From positions 434,001-498,000 of the forward strand of contig NZ_LSAZ01000041.1 of assembly GCF_001584325.1 (NCBI RefSeq): 64,000 bases of DNA, read 5' to 3'. The translations under genes and the position numbers were made by a program. This document shows, one piece after another, positions 27,001-37,900 of the stretch. This stretch comes from Bacillus nakamurai (lineage in GTDB: Bacteria > Bacillota > Bacilli > Bacillales > Bacillaceae). The stretch's first letter is position 1; each line of letters starts with the position of its first letter. The notes under the pieces are model-generated. The model had not been told where the DNA came from. It saw nothing but the letters and a program-made list of their open reading frames with translations, and ran no database searches.

Positions 27001-30000
27001 CATTTCAGGCTGAGTATAAATACGTACGGGAATGGTATTGATAAATAAACCGACCATGGTTTCAATTCCCGGAATTTCTGCCGGCCGGCCGGATACGACC
27101 GTGCCGAAAACGACATCCTGACTCCCGTTATATCTTTGCAGCAATAAGCCCCATGCGGTTTGTATCCATGTATTGACGGTGACTTGATGGTGGCTTGCGG
27201 CCCGTTTGATCTCGTCTGTGAGCTGCTTTCCTAAACGAAACGCATGCTCTCCTTTTTCGTATCCTTTGGCCTGGTTGGAAGATTGTTCTTGTAACAAAAC
27301 AGTTTGCCCTTCATAGCCTTCCAAATAATTACGCCAATAGGCTGCTGCCTGCTTGTGATCTTGTTTATCCAGCCATTCGATATATCGGCTGTATGGAGTG
27401 ACGGCTCCCCGCTTCGGCTGCCTCCGCTCAAGAATCGCATAATAGGTTTCAAACACTTCTTTCGTAATAAGAGGCAAACACCAGCCATCCATTAAAATAT
27501 GATGAAAGCTCCATATCAATCGCGCTTGGTCTTCATCTGTCCGCAGGATCGATACGCGCATTAAAGCATCTCGGGTGAGATTGAATCCTCGCGCCTTATC
27601 TCTTTTCGCAAAATCGGCAATAAACTCGCTGCGTTGATGACTGTTCATGCTGCGAATATCTTCAACAGCCGTTTCGATCCCTTTGGACCGGAATACGATC
27701 TGCAGCGGCTGTTCTTTCCATTCGGTGTAAAAATGAGTTCGAAGAATGTCGTACTTTTCGGCCAGTTGTGCCAAACTCATCTTAAATGCCTCGATATCCA
27801 AGAGGCCTTTCAAGTCAAAAGCGGCTTGTTCAAAATAAGCTCCGGAAGCCGAATCGATCAAGCTATGGAACAGCATTCCCTTCTGCATAGGGGTTAAAGG
27901 GTATATATTTTCAATTTCGCCAAGATGCTGTGTTAGCTGTACAAATCGATCTAATTCGTCGATTGTCATTTCTTTTAGCGACATATCGCTTGGCGTCAGC
28001 TGAATTTGTTCTTGAGCTGCACAATGTTCAATGACTTGCTGCAAACTGCTTTTTAAGAGATCTGCGCATGTTTCAATTGTTTCTCTGCGATATTGTTTTC
28101 CGGAGTAACTGATTGCCAGCGACAATTGGCCGTTTGAAATCATGCCGTTGATATCAAGTGTATAGGCTATAGGGTGTTTGTCGCTGGCTATTTTCCCGCT
28201 GGAGTAAGGAGATACCTCGATTCCCCCATTTCGGATATCTTGATCAAATTGACCCAGATAATTGAAACTGATTTCCGGATGTCCGATGCATTCGGGAGCC
28301 TTCAGATGATCTGACAAATACTTGATCAGGCCATAACCTATTCCTTTTTGGGGAATCTGACGCAAAGTTTCTTTCACTGTCTTAATTCGCTGTGAGATAT
28401 CCTGGTCTGCCTTGATTTGGAGCGAAACCGGGTATTGGCTTGTGAACCAGCCAATTGTACGTGAAATATCGAGATCTGGAATAATAGACTCTCTGCCATG
28501 TCCTTCGAGATGAATGAGAATGTCTTCATGTCCAGTCCAGCGATGTATAGCGATACCAAGTCCGGTCAGCAATAAATCGTTAATTTCAGTCGTATAAGCC
28601 CTGTTTGATTTTTTTAATAAACACTCGGTTTCCTCGACCGTCCATTGGACGATGAACGTTTCCCGGTCTTCGGCCAGACCGATCTCGTGCTCGTTATCCT
28701 TTGGCAATGCATGTACTGGGATATCTTCACGTCCGAACCAGTATTGATTTTTCTTTTCAAATTCAGGGCTTATTGCATAACGTTTCAACTGTTCGGCCCA
28801 CAACAGGTAGGAGTCCGTTTTCTTCGGAAGCCGGATCGCTTCTCCGTTTTGAAGCTGCTCATAAGCAGCAGCAATATCCTCGATTAAAATTCTCCATGAA
28901 ACGCCATCGATGACCAAATGATGGATCGCAATCAGCAAATGATCCCCCTCTTGGCACTGAAACAATCCGAGTTTCACAAGCGGGCCTTCGGCTAGATGAA
29001 TGGATTGCTGAATTTCATTAGATACCGTTTCTATCGCTTGGGAAACATTGGTTTCTTTGAATAATGAAATCACTTCGAGGCTGAACAGATCGCCTTCATC
29101 GATCCCCCGATTTCGAGCTTCGTATCCATGTTCTGTCGGAACATGGACCATGCGCAAAGCATCATGATGCTCCGTAATCTTTTTCATGACTTCCCGAAGC
29201 TTCGATTCATTCAATCTCTCTTTCCAAAAAAGCATAACCGCTTGATTAAAATGGTGTGATTCGGGGTATTGCTGGGCAAAAAACCAATGCTGAATCGGGG
29301 TCAGCAAAGCCTGACCTTTGATTTCTCCTTGTTCTGCGATTCGGGTTATTGATTCTACGTAAGGAACAAGCTCTGAGATCGTTGGGTACTTAAACAAGTG
29401 TTTGATTTCAAGCTTATATCCAGCTTCGTATAAGTTTGAGGTCACTTGAATCGACTTAATCGAATCCCCCCCTAATTCGAAGAAATGATCCGAGACTCCG
29501 ACCCGTTCTAAGCCTAAGACCGACTCCCATACTGCGGCTAGTATTTTTTCCAGTTTTGTACGCGGAGCTATATAGTTCATACCTGTGAGATTTCCTAATG
29601 GAGAAGGCAGCGCCTGACGATCTATTTTTCCATTGGAAGTAAGCGGCATCGCTTTCAACTGAACGAAATAAGCAGGTATCATATAGGAAGGAAGCTTGTG
29701 GGATAGCTGTTCCCGAAGCTCGCCTGCGGTTAAAGGATGATGTGCGGTATAATAGGCGCACAAGGATGCGTCCCCGTTGATTTCTTGCACAATAACGGTG
29801 ACTTCTTGAAGCGACGGTATATGGAAAAAGGCTGCTTCGACTTCACCGATTTCAATACGGTAACCTCGGATTTTCACCTGGTGATCGATCCGGCCTAAAT
29901 ACTCGATATTTCCGTCCGGCAGCCGTCTGGCTAAATCCCCCGTTCTGTACATGTTCGCTCTGGGCACGAAAGGATGCTGGACGAACTTCTCTGCTGTTAA

Positions 30001-31854
30001 TTCCTGCCGGTTCAAATATCCTCTGGCTACTCCGGCCCCGCCAATATACATTTCTCCGGGAACGCCGATCGGCACCGGCTTCATATCGGCATCCAGCACA
30101 TAAATGTTCATATTGGCCGCGGGCGTACCGATTGGCACGAATTCTCGTCTGTCTTTCTCCGGATCGCAGGAATGAATCATACATCCGACGACGGTTTCCG
30201 TTGGCCCGTATTCGTTAAAGATTTCAATTTGATCTTGAAATTGCTCGCTGATGCTTCGGGCCAGCCCTGCGCTTAAATTGTCGCCGCCTACAATCATTTT
30301 CCGGATTGTGCACTCATGGGAAATGTTCATTTCTTTCAATAACTTCAAGTGAGCAGGGGTCAGCTTGATAATATCCACTCTGGAATCCTGTACAATGGCT
30401 GAAAGCAAAGACGCCTTGTCTTCTCCTCCATAGACAATGATGGCATTTCCGCTGATGAGCGGCGTAAAAATAGACGTTACCGTTAAGTCGAAAGCGATGG
30501 ACGAATATAGCGGAAAAGTGGTTTTCTCTCCTTTCACATATATCCCGCAAGCCCACCAAATATAATTGGTTAAGCCTTGTTGCTCAATTAATACGCCTTT
30601 GGGGCTGCCCGTAGAACCTGACGTATAGATCACATATGCCAAATCCTTCGCACTGCTGATCTTCTCCAGATTAGAGTGATCTTCGTGATAAGAGCTTTCC
30701 TCATCCAACAGAATGTTCGTGCCTGCATGGGCTAATCGCTTCCGAAGATGGCGCTGCGTCAAGACGATCTCCGCTTTGGAGTCGTCTAATATATACTGTA
30801 TGCGATGCTCCGGATAATCCGGAGCAATCGGTACGTAGGCTCCGCCGGCTTTTAATATGGCCAGTATTCCCACAACCAACTCGATGCTATGTTCGCTGAC
30901 GATAGCTGTGAGCCGATCCGCTTGCACGCCATGGGCCCTTAACGTTCGAGCTAATTGATTGGCCCGTTCATTGAGTTGACGATACGTGAATTGCTTCTCC
31001 CCATAGATGACAGCCGTTTGATCCGGCGTTCGTTCCGCTTGTTCCTCAAACAATTGATGAATCGTTTTTTCCATTGGATACTCGGCTGCCGTATGATTAT
31101 AGTCAACGAGGAATTTATTTGTTTCCGCCTCGGACAAAATATCAAGATGGCCGATGGCAAGATCGGCTTGAAATAACATGATCGAAAAAATACGATTTAA
31201 ATGTTCGATCACTTGCATCATATACTGGCGATCATAAGCTTGTTCATCATAAGTTAACTTTAAATGAATCGAATCATTTTCTATGGAAAACTGAAATAAC
31301 GTATCAGAAGCAGCCGTTTCTATAAAACGAATGGGGTGAATTTGATCTAATGATACGATCGTATGGATCATTGGCAAATGAATCGAATCATAGTTCAAAT
31401 TTAATGGACCGACCATTTTATCGAAAGGAACGTGCTGATTTAAGATGGCTCCGTTCAGCGTATGTTTGAATTCATTAAATATGGATTTAAACGTGCTGTC
31501 CGCATTTATGTTTTGTTTGATTAACATGATTTGGTCTAATCGAAGGTCTTCATCGGTTTCGTCTTCAAAGGTTGGAACACCTATAATAACGCCCTCTTCC
31601 CCCGTATATTTGTACAAAAGACACTCAATTCCAACCAGGAGAACCATATAGACGGCCATTGGCGTTTTATTCGTAATGGTCATGATGCGCAGGGATACAT
31701 CGGAGCTCAATGAACTTTGAATACAGTTAGGGGCACTCGATGCATCGTGTTCTAAAGTTGAGCTCGACATTTGAAACGAAGGGACTGCACTGGGACGATC
31801 TTCCGCATTGAACATGCTGCTCCAGAACAACTCCTGTTGCTTAAATTCTGACAT
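24007..31854 (-). CDS. ituC: iturin A synthetase subunit C (Asn6-Ser7, thioesterase)
   Basis: ItuC is the last NRPS subunit (2615 residues). In order: an N-terminal half condensation domain lacking HHxxxDG (about 1-255); A domain for Asn (residues D-L-T-K-I-G-E-V-G at the specificity positions); carrier Ser798 in LGGDS; epimerase with HHLVIDG (about 980); condensation with HHILMDG (about 1450); A domain for Ser (D-V-W-H-F-S-L-V-D); carrier Ser2320 in VGGHS; and a type I thioesterase with GYSSG (Ser2444) that releases and cyclises the heptapeptide. It therefore adds D-Asn6 and L-Ser7. The ATG at 31854 follows GGAGGG; 14 upstream codons are not supported. Asn-Ser here is what distinguishes iturin A from mycosubtilin (Ser-Asn) and bacillomycin D (Ser-Thr). 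Confidence 0.95.
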   Translation of the reverse strand: MSEFKQQELFWSSMFNAEDRPSAVPSFQMSSSTLEHDASSAPNCIQSSLSSDVSLRIMTITNKTPMAVYMVLLVGIECLLYKYTGEEGVIIGVPTFEDETDEDLRLDQIMLIKQNINADSTFKSIFNEFKHTLNGAILNQHVPFDKMVGPLNLNYDSIHLPMIHTIVSLDQIHPIRFIETAASDTLFQFSIENDSIHLKLTYDEQAYDRQYMMQVIEHLNRIFSIMLFQADLAIGHLDILSEAETNKFLVDYNHTAAEYPMEKTIHQLFEEQAERTPDQTAVIYGEKQFTYRQLNERANQLARTLRAHGVQADRLTAIVSEHSIELVVGILAILKAGGAYVPIAPDYPEHRIQYILDDSKAEIVLTQRHLRKRLAHAGTNILLDEESSYHEDHSNLEKISSAKDLAYVIYTSGSTGSPKGVLIEQQGLTNYIWWACGIYVKGEKTTFPLYSSIAFDLTVTSIFTPLISGNAIIVYGGEDKASLLSAIVQDSRVDIIKLTPAHLKLLKEMNISHECTIRKMIVGGDNLSAGLARSISEQFQDQIEIFNEYGPTETVVGCMIHSCDPEKDRREFVPIGTPAANMNIYVLDADMKPVPIGVPGEMYIGGAGVARGYLNRQELTAEKFVQHPFVPRANMYRTGDLARRLPDGNIEYLGRIDHQVKIRGYRIEIGEVEAAFFHIPSLQEVTVIVQEINGDASLCAYYTAHHPLTAGELREQLSHKLPSYMIPAYFVQLKAMPLTSNGKIDRQALPSPLGNLTGMNYIAPRTKLEKILAAVWESVLGLERVGVSDHFFELGGDSIKSIQVTSNLYEAGYKLEIKHLFKYPTISELVPYVESITRIAEQGEIKGQALLTPIQHWFFAQQYPESHHFNQAVMLFWKERLNESKLREVMKKITEHHDALRMVHVPTEHGYEARNRGIDEGDLFSLEVISLFKETNVSQAIETVSNEIQQSIHLAEGPLVKLGLFQCQEGDHLLIAIHHLVIDGVSWRILIEDIAAAYEQLQNGEAIRLPKKTDSYLLWAEQLKRYAISPEFEKKNQYWFGREDIPVHALPKDNEHEIGLAEDRETFIVQWTVEETECLLKKSNRAYTTEINDLLLTGLGIAIHRWTGHEDILIHLEGHGRESIIPDLDISRTIGWFTSQYPVSLQIKADQDISQRIKTVKETLRQIPQKGIGYGLIKYLSDHLKAPECIGHPEISFNYLGQFDQDIRNGGIEVSPYSSGKIASDKHPIAYTLDINGMISNGQLSLAISYSGKQYRRETIETCADLLKSSLQQVIEHCAAQEQIQLTPSDMSLKEMTIDELDRFVQLTQHLGEIENIYPLTPMQKGMLFHSLIDSASGAYFEQAAFDLKGLLDIEAFKMSLAQLAEKYDILRTHFYTEWKEQPLQIVFRSKGIETAVEDIRSMNSHQRSEFIADFAKRDKARGFNLTRDALMRVSILRTDEDQARLIWSFHHILMDGWCLPLITKEVFETYYAILERRQPKRGAVTPYSRYIEWLDKQDHKQAAAYWRNYLEGYEGQTVLLQEQSSNQAKGYEKGEHAFRLGKQLTDEIKRAASHHQVTVNTWIQTAWGLLLQRYNGSQDVVFGTVVSGRPAEIPGIETMVGLFINTIPVRIYTQPEMTVEQALKTNQERALASQAYDTFPLYEIQAQTEQKQQLVSHIMVFENYPVEKQMEHMKQDHTSLDITDFHMDEHTHYDFNFIVIPAEEIEIHFVYNGYVYDQASVERMQAHFMQIIKKMAEDTAIRVKELDILTADERSLFADKFNDTAAEYPKEKTIHQLFEEQAERTPEQTAIVFEDKKLTYRALNERANQLARTLVAKGLQSEQLVGIMADRSLEMMVGIYAILKAGGAYVPIDPDYPEERIRYILEDSGARILLTQRHVKEPAAFAGTVVDLDDTSVYDDDGSNLKPLAGADDMAYVIYTSGSTGKPKGVMVEHRPVINRLMWMQETYPIGSGDTILQKTAITFDVSVWELFWWALAGAKMCLLPPGGEKYLEMIWNTIEEQGITTMHFVPAMLHAFLEYAEGQPAHRQMKLRTLRQVFASGEALTPAHTARFHRFITPVNGARLINLYGPTEATVDVSYFNCEADQAYASVPIGKPISNIQLYMMTPGSMQLQPVGVPGELCIAGDGLARGYLNRPELTSEKFVDHPFEAGKRMYRTGDLARWLPDGNIEYLGRIDHQVKIRGYRIELGEVEAALLQLESVKEAIVIAIEEEGSKQLCAYLVGDESLKTLQLKQQLLHKLPAYMIPAYFVRVEEMPLTANGKIDRKALPAPDGNMPTGTEYAAPRTLVEKQLFEIWKEVLAHSDLGIKDNFFDVGGHSLKVLQLIHQINAVMGIKMHYHAVYDFPTIETMAPAIQAAASESKTDSVFVKMNQNGSMPVFCFPPLIGYGLVYNEMAKRLDGDCVVYAADFIEEPSYEKPMIDRYVESIIGIQEQGPYVLLGYSSGSNLAFEVAQAMEQRGCAVSDVIMLDSKITTSVSHLSEEEIEEIVHLNLDIIPDYYRELLTIPSIKDKIRGYLAYHNQLINSGAVNASIHHLLCDDLIERGWTQATANNYLEYTLKGEHVTIFEPQNIEENVNTIRSIVKRIEERLHDGLVLHEQLTSGSFAGDTKFDKS

Positions 31855-31937
31855 TAATATCCCTCCAGTAAGTTTTAGCCGGCTGGCGGCTGTCACCGCA
31901 TAAAATCATGCCGGGGGACAGCCGTTATCGGCCATTT

Positions 31938-34900
31938 TTAGAAATTCAATTCAATTTCGCTTGCAAAGTGTTCACTTTTATTTACTTTCTCACTTAATTG
32001 AATTTCTTTTAAAGGAATCGATGGGTCTTTTATAATCGCCGACAGAATCATGATGTAATCTTTGGCCAAGGTAGCGATGGTTTTCTTTTTAAATAGCTTC
32101 GTACAGTAATCAAAGCTGCCTTGAATCTCGTGCGGGTTCATCACGAAGGTCAGCTGCAAATCAAATTTGGCCGCCGTATTCGTTTGTTCATATGGTCTGA
32201 CAGTGAGAGAATCCACTTCGATATCCGTTTGTTCCGTATTTTGCAGCACGAACATCGTATCGAATAACGGATTGCGGCTTAAATCACGTTTCACTCCCAG
32301 TTTCTCAACTAATTCTTCAAAAGGATACTCTTGATTTTCATAAGCTTTCAGCATCGTTTCTTTTGTTTCCGTTACATAGTCCATAAAGGTCTTTTCTCCA
32401 GCCGGAGCCGTACGGATGGCCAGCGTATTCACGAACATCCCGATGATATGCTGTAAATCTTCATGCATTCTTCCCGCAATAGGCGTACCGACGACGATAT
32501 CTTCTTGACCGCTGTATTTGGCCAGCAGTATGTTATAGGCGGACAGCAAGATCATATAAGCGGTCGACCCGGTCAATTCTTCCATCTGTTTTATACCTTG
32601 GACCACAGTCTCGTCGAGAACAAAATTGTATCGCTTCCCTTCAAAGCTTCGAACTCGCGGTCTGGCAAAATCTTTCGGCAGCTCAAATGGCGGAAGCTTC
32701 TCGTGAAAGACACCCAACCAATAGTCCTCCTGTCTCTTGATGCGTTCCTTCTGCTCTGCCTGCTGCTGCCATACAGTGAAGTCTTTGTACTGAATCCGGA
32801 GCGGGGCTAATTCTTGCCCATCATATAGTTGAATCAGTTCTTCGACGAAAATATTCATGGAAACGCCGTCCGTAACGATATGGTGCATGTCAAACATGAA
32901 AACGTGCTTGTCCTGTTCCAATTCAATGAGTCCGGCTCGAAGCAATGGGGCCTGGCTAAGATCGAACGTTCGCACGAAATTGCGGAAAAGCTCCTCGACC
33001 TCCTCAGCAGCTGCCTTATACCTTTCTATAGAGAACTCCGCCAGAGGCTTGATCACCTGCATCGGTTCTCCGCGAATCATTTCAAATCCGGTACGAAGCG
33101 ATTCATGGCGCTGAATCAGTCTGTGGAACGCAGTTTGTAAACGATCCGTGTCGATCCTTCCTTCCAGCGTCAAAATCCCCGGCATGTTGTAACTTAGTTC
33201 TCCGCCTTCAATTTGCGTAGACAGATATACCATCTTTTGTACGGAAGATACAGGATAAACATCTTTGACTTCTGCAACAGGGATATCATCCGGTCCGCAG
33301 GTTTCCGCGCCTGCAATGACCTTCGCCATTTCTTCAATCGTCGGGCGTTGAAACACTTCTCTTAACGATATGCTTTTGTTGAATTGCTTATGGATTTTGG
33401 CAACGAGCGTCATCCCCCGTAACGAATGCCCGCCGAGATCGAAAAAGTTATCTTTCACGCCAACTTGTTCTAATTTCAATACTTCTTTCCAGATGCGGAC
33501 TAACTGCTCTTCCGGTTTCGTTCTTGGAGCAACGTAGTCGATCCCGGTTTGCAGCCCTGCTTCAGGCAGCGGCAGTGCGCTGAGATTCACTTTTCCATTG
33601 GAGGTTAACGGCATTTGCTCCAGCTGCATCAGGTATGAAGGAACCATGTAGCCCGGTATCTGATTGGAGAGCTTTTCTTTAAGCTGACTGATCGGCAATG
33701 ATTGCTCCGCTGCAAAATAGGCATACAAATCGCTTTGCCCCTCTGCATTTTCTCTGGCCAGGACAACCGCTTCCTGTACATGCTCGATGTTGAGAAGAGC
33801 GGCTTCAACCTCGCCAAGTTCGATCCGGTATCCGCGAATTTTGACTTGATGGTCCATTCTTCCGGCATATTCAATGTTTCCATCGGGCAGGTAACGGGCA
33901 AGATCGCCTGTTTTATACATCCGTTGATTTGTATCATAGGGATGCGGAACAAATTTTTCGAGCGTCAAAGATTCCCGGTTATGATAACCTCTTGCCAAGC
34001 TGATCCCGGAAATACAAAGCTCACCGACGATACCGACAGGCTGAAGCGTTCCGGCTTCATTCAAAATTAAAATTTCCGTATTCGAAATCGGTTTGCCGAT
34101 AGGCTGAAGCTCTTGATGAATTTCCGGATCAACGGTATACATGGTCACGACATGCGTTTCTGATGGACCGTAATGATTATGCAGCGTGACATGGTGGCGC
34201 ACCAGCATTTCTTTCAGCATACTCGTTACGATGAGCTGTTCTCCCGCGGCGATAATATGATCCACGCATTCGGCAAACGGTTCGAAATATTGTTTCTCCG
34301 ATGCAAGGAGCTTAAGGAACGCGGTCGGAAGAAACGCCGTTTGTATCCTGTATGTCTTGACAAAATCGTTGAGCTGACGAATTTCGCGTTTTGCCTCGTT
34401 GTCAATGATATAAAGTGTCCCGCCGCTTAAGATCGTGGAGAAAATCTCTTGATAGCAAACATCGAAGCTCATCGCGGCAAATTGCAGCACCCTGTCAAAA
34501 CGAAGCTGCGTATGTTCCCACTCATAAGAGAGCAGATTCAACATGGTTTTATGCTCTAATTGAACCCCTTTAGGCTTTCCTGTTGTACCTGATGTGTAAA
34601 TGACGTACAATAAATGATTTTCCTCATAAGAAAGGTTGAGATTGCTTGCCTCGCCTTGATATACCGCCGGATCGTCAAGCAGGACCACAGCGCCTTCAAA
34701 AGAAGGCGGAACGGTATGATCGGCACAAGTTAAAAGCAACCTGGCGCCCGTGTCTTTCATTAAAAACGCACGTCGTTCATCAGGAAGCTCCGGATCTATC
34801 GGAAGAAACGCCCCGCCGGCCTTTACTATTGCTAAAATCCCAATAATCATATTTGCCGAGCGTTCCGTGAGAACGGCAACCACTTGATCAGCGCCTGCTC

Positions 34901-37900
34901 CTTTATTCAAAAGGACGCGTGCAAGCTGGTTGGAGCGTTCATTCAACTGACGATAGGTCCAGGTCTGACCTTCAAACGAAACGGCGACGTGGTCAGGAGT
35001 GCGCTCAGCCTGCTGTTCAAATCGTTGATGAATTGTTGTCATCCGTTGATCGTTCACCGCGGTATCGTTGAAGAGCTTCCAAATATCGGTTTTCTCTTGC
35101 GGTGTCATCATATCCAAAGAAGCAAGCTTGGCTTCAGGATGTTCGATAATCGCATCGATCAGCTGTATAAAATGCTTCATCATGCGTTCAATCGTTTCCG
35201 GTTTGAACAGTGTCGTCAGGTATTCCATCGTGCAATGAATGCGTGTCTCTTCTTCTACAGCCGTTAAGGTTAAGTCGAATTTAGCCATCGTATGTTCGCT
35301 GGGATAAGGTTCAAATGTCAAGTCATTCATCACTAATTGTTCCTGCTCCGTATTCTGCAGCACAAACATGGTGTCGAACAACGGATTGCGGCTTAAATCC
35401 CTGGTGATGCTCAATTGATCGACCAGCGCTTCAAATGGATAATCTTGATGCTCGTATGCTTTTAATGCATTCTCCTTCACTTCGGAGAGATATTGAGAAA
35501 ATGTCTTTTCTTTAGCAGGGTAATTACGCATCGCCAGTGTATTGACAAACATGCCAATGATAGAATCTAAATCTGCGTGCGGCCTCCCCGCTATAGGGCT
35601 GCCGACAATAATGTCTTCCTGGCCGCTGTATTTGGACAACAATAAGGTATAGGACGCAAGAAGCACCATATATAAAGTCGATTCTGTGTCGAGTGCCAGT
35701 TGTTTTAACCGCGCGCTTCTTTGCTCATCAATCGCAAAGTGCATTGCAGCCCCCGAAAAATCTCTTGCGGAAGGCCGTATATAATCGGTTGGCAGATGAA
35801 GGATAGGGATATCCCCGCTGTACAGCTCCAGCCAATAGGCTTCTTGCTTTTGTATCTGCTTTAATAGCGCTTCTCCGGTTTGCCACACTGCGTAGTCTTT
35901 GTACTGGATACGCAGGGGCGGTAATGCCTCTCCTTCATACGTCCTTACAAATTCTTTGATCAGGACGCTCATGGATGTCCCGTCAGAGATAATATGATGC
36001 ATATCAAACAGCAGGATTCCGTGATTAGGTTGAAGCTCAATCACCCCAACGCGAAGCAGCGGAGGCTCATCCAGTTGAAATGCACGAACAAACTGACGGA
36101 TACAAAGGTCCGTTTCATCTTCACTGGCCTGATACGTCTCTACTGCAAATTCAACGTGATCCAAGACGTATTGAACAGGTTCTCCTTCAACCATTTTAAA
36201 GCCGGTGCGCAAAGATTCATGGCGCTGAATCAGTTGAGCAAAGGACTGCTGTAATTTATCTTTATCCAGCTTCCCTTTGAAAGCCATCATGCCCAGCATG
36301 TTGTAACTGAGCTCTCCGCCTTCCAAATGGTTGAGAATATACAATCTTTTTTGGGCAGAGGATACCGGATAATATTGTCTCTTTTCAATTGCAGGAATAG
36401 AAGCATACCCGGTTTGCTCCATCATCGTGATCGCCTGTGCGAGCTGTTCAATAGTCGGGAACTGGAACACGTTTCGCAAAGGGATTTGAACATGCAATTG
36501 CTTTTGAATCTTTGCAATGAGCGTCGTCGCTCGCAGGGAGTGTCCTCCGACATCGAAAAAGTTATCTCGAATTCCCACCTGCTCTAATCCGAGAACATCC
36601 TGCCATATTTTCGTTAGCTGTATTTCCGTCGCAGTTCGCGGCGGCAAGTATTCCGTGTCCCCGTATCGCTTTCCGTCCGGCTTCGGCAATAATTGACGAT
36701 TCAATTTTCCGTTCGCCGTTAGCGGCATCTGATCCAGTTGCACAAAATAAGCCGGAATCATGTATCCGGGTAAATATCGGGCGAGACCATCCCGAAGTTC
36801 GCTGATCGGAAATGGCTCATCTGCCACATAGTACCCGCATAAATAATGCTCGCCGTCTGCATCTTCAAGAGCAGAAACGACGGCTTCTTGAATCTCCGGA
36901 ATGTTCAACATCACTGATTCGATTTCACCGATTTCAATCCTAAAGCCATGAATCTTCACCTGATGATCGATCCGCCCGATAAATTCTATATTTCCATCCG
37001 GCAGAAGGCGAGCCAGATCGCCGGTTCTATACATTCGGCTTGATGGAACAAACGGGTCGTCAACGAATTTTTCATTCGTCAATTCCGGCAAGTTCAAGTA
37101 TCCGCGTCCGACTCCGTCCCCTGCGATGTACAACTCACCTTGGACGCCCGCTGGCTGCAGTCGCTGCTTGGAGTCGAGAATGTACATACGATTGCTGCCC
37201 AGCGGCTTGCCTATAGGGACGTGAATTTGACTGCGAGTCCAAGCATCGGATGAAACCTTGATGTTGAACAGGGACGCATCCACGCAAGTTTCGGTAGGGC
37301 CATATACATTGGTGATCGCCGGGGCTGACCCATGAGCGGTAAATAAGTGCATGAACTTGGTTACCGTCGTTTTAGGAAGCGCCTCTCCGCCGATTAAAAG
37401 ATGACGAAGCGGTACTCCCTGCCTATCATCTGCAGCTGTCAGCAGCTTTAAGTGGGCAGGCGTTCCGTCAGTTACGTCAATGTGATGCTGCCGATAGTAA
37501 TGACATAAGGACGCACCATCGGATACCACCTCTTTAGGAACGATAAACAGGGTATGTCCTAACAACAAGGAAGCATACATTTGCTGGACCGAAGCATCGA
37601 AATAATATGGAGCGAGCATGGCCACATTCACCGCATCATAGGCAGAGTAAACCTGGAGACGCAGCCCTTCGATGAGGTGAATCACCTGGCGATGTTCAAT
37701 CAGCGTGCCTTTGGGCTTGCCCGTCGTGCCGGAAGTATAAATGGCATAGGCCAGTTGATTGGACGGGCATGGCAGCGCCAGATTGACATTTGTTTCATGA
37801 TAGGCATGTTCCTCCTGCATATTGATACACGTTCCGGAAAAGACGACGCTGTCTGGGATTTTCCCGCGTATAAGCAATACGTTAATGCCTGAATTCCGTA

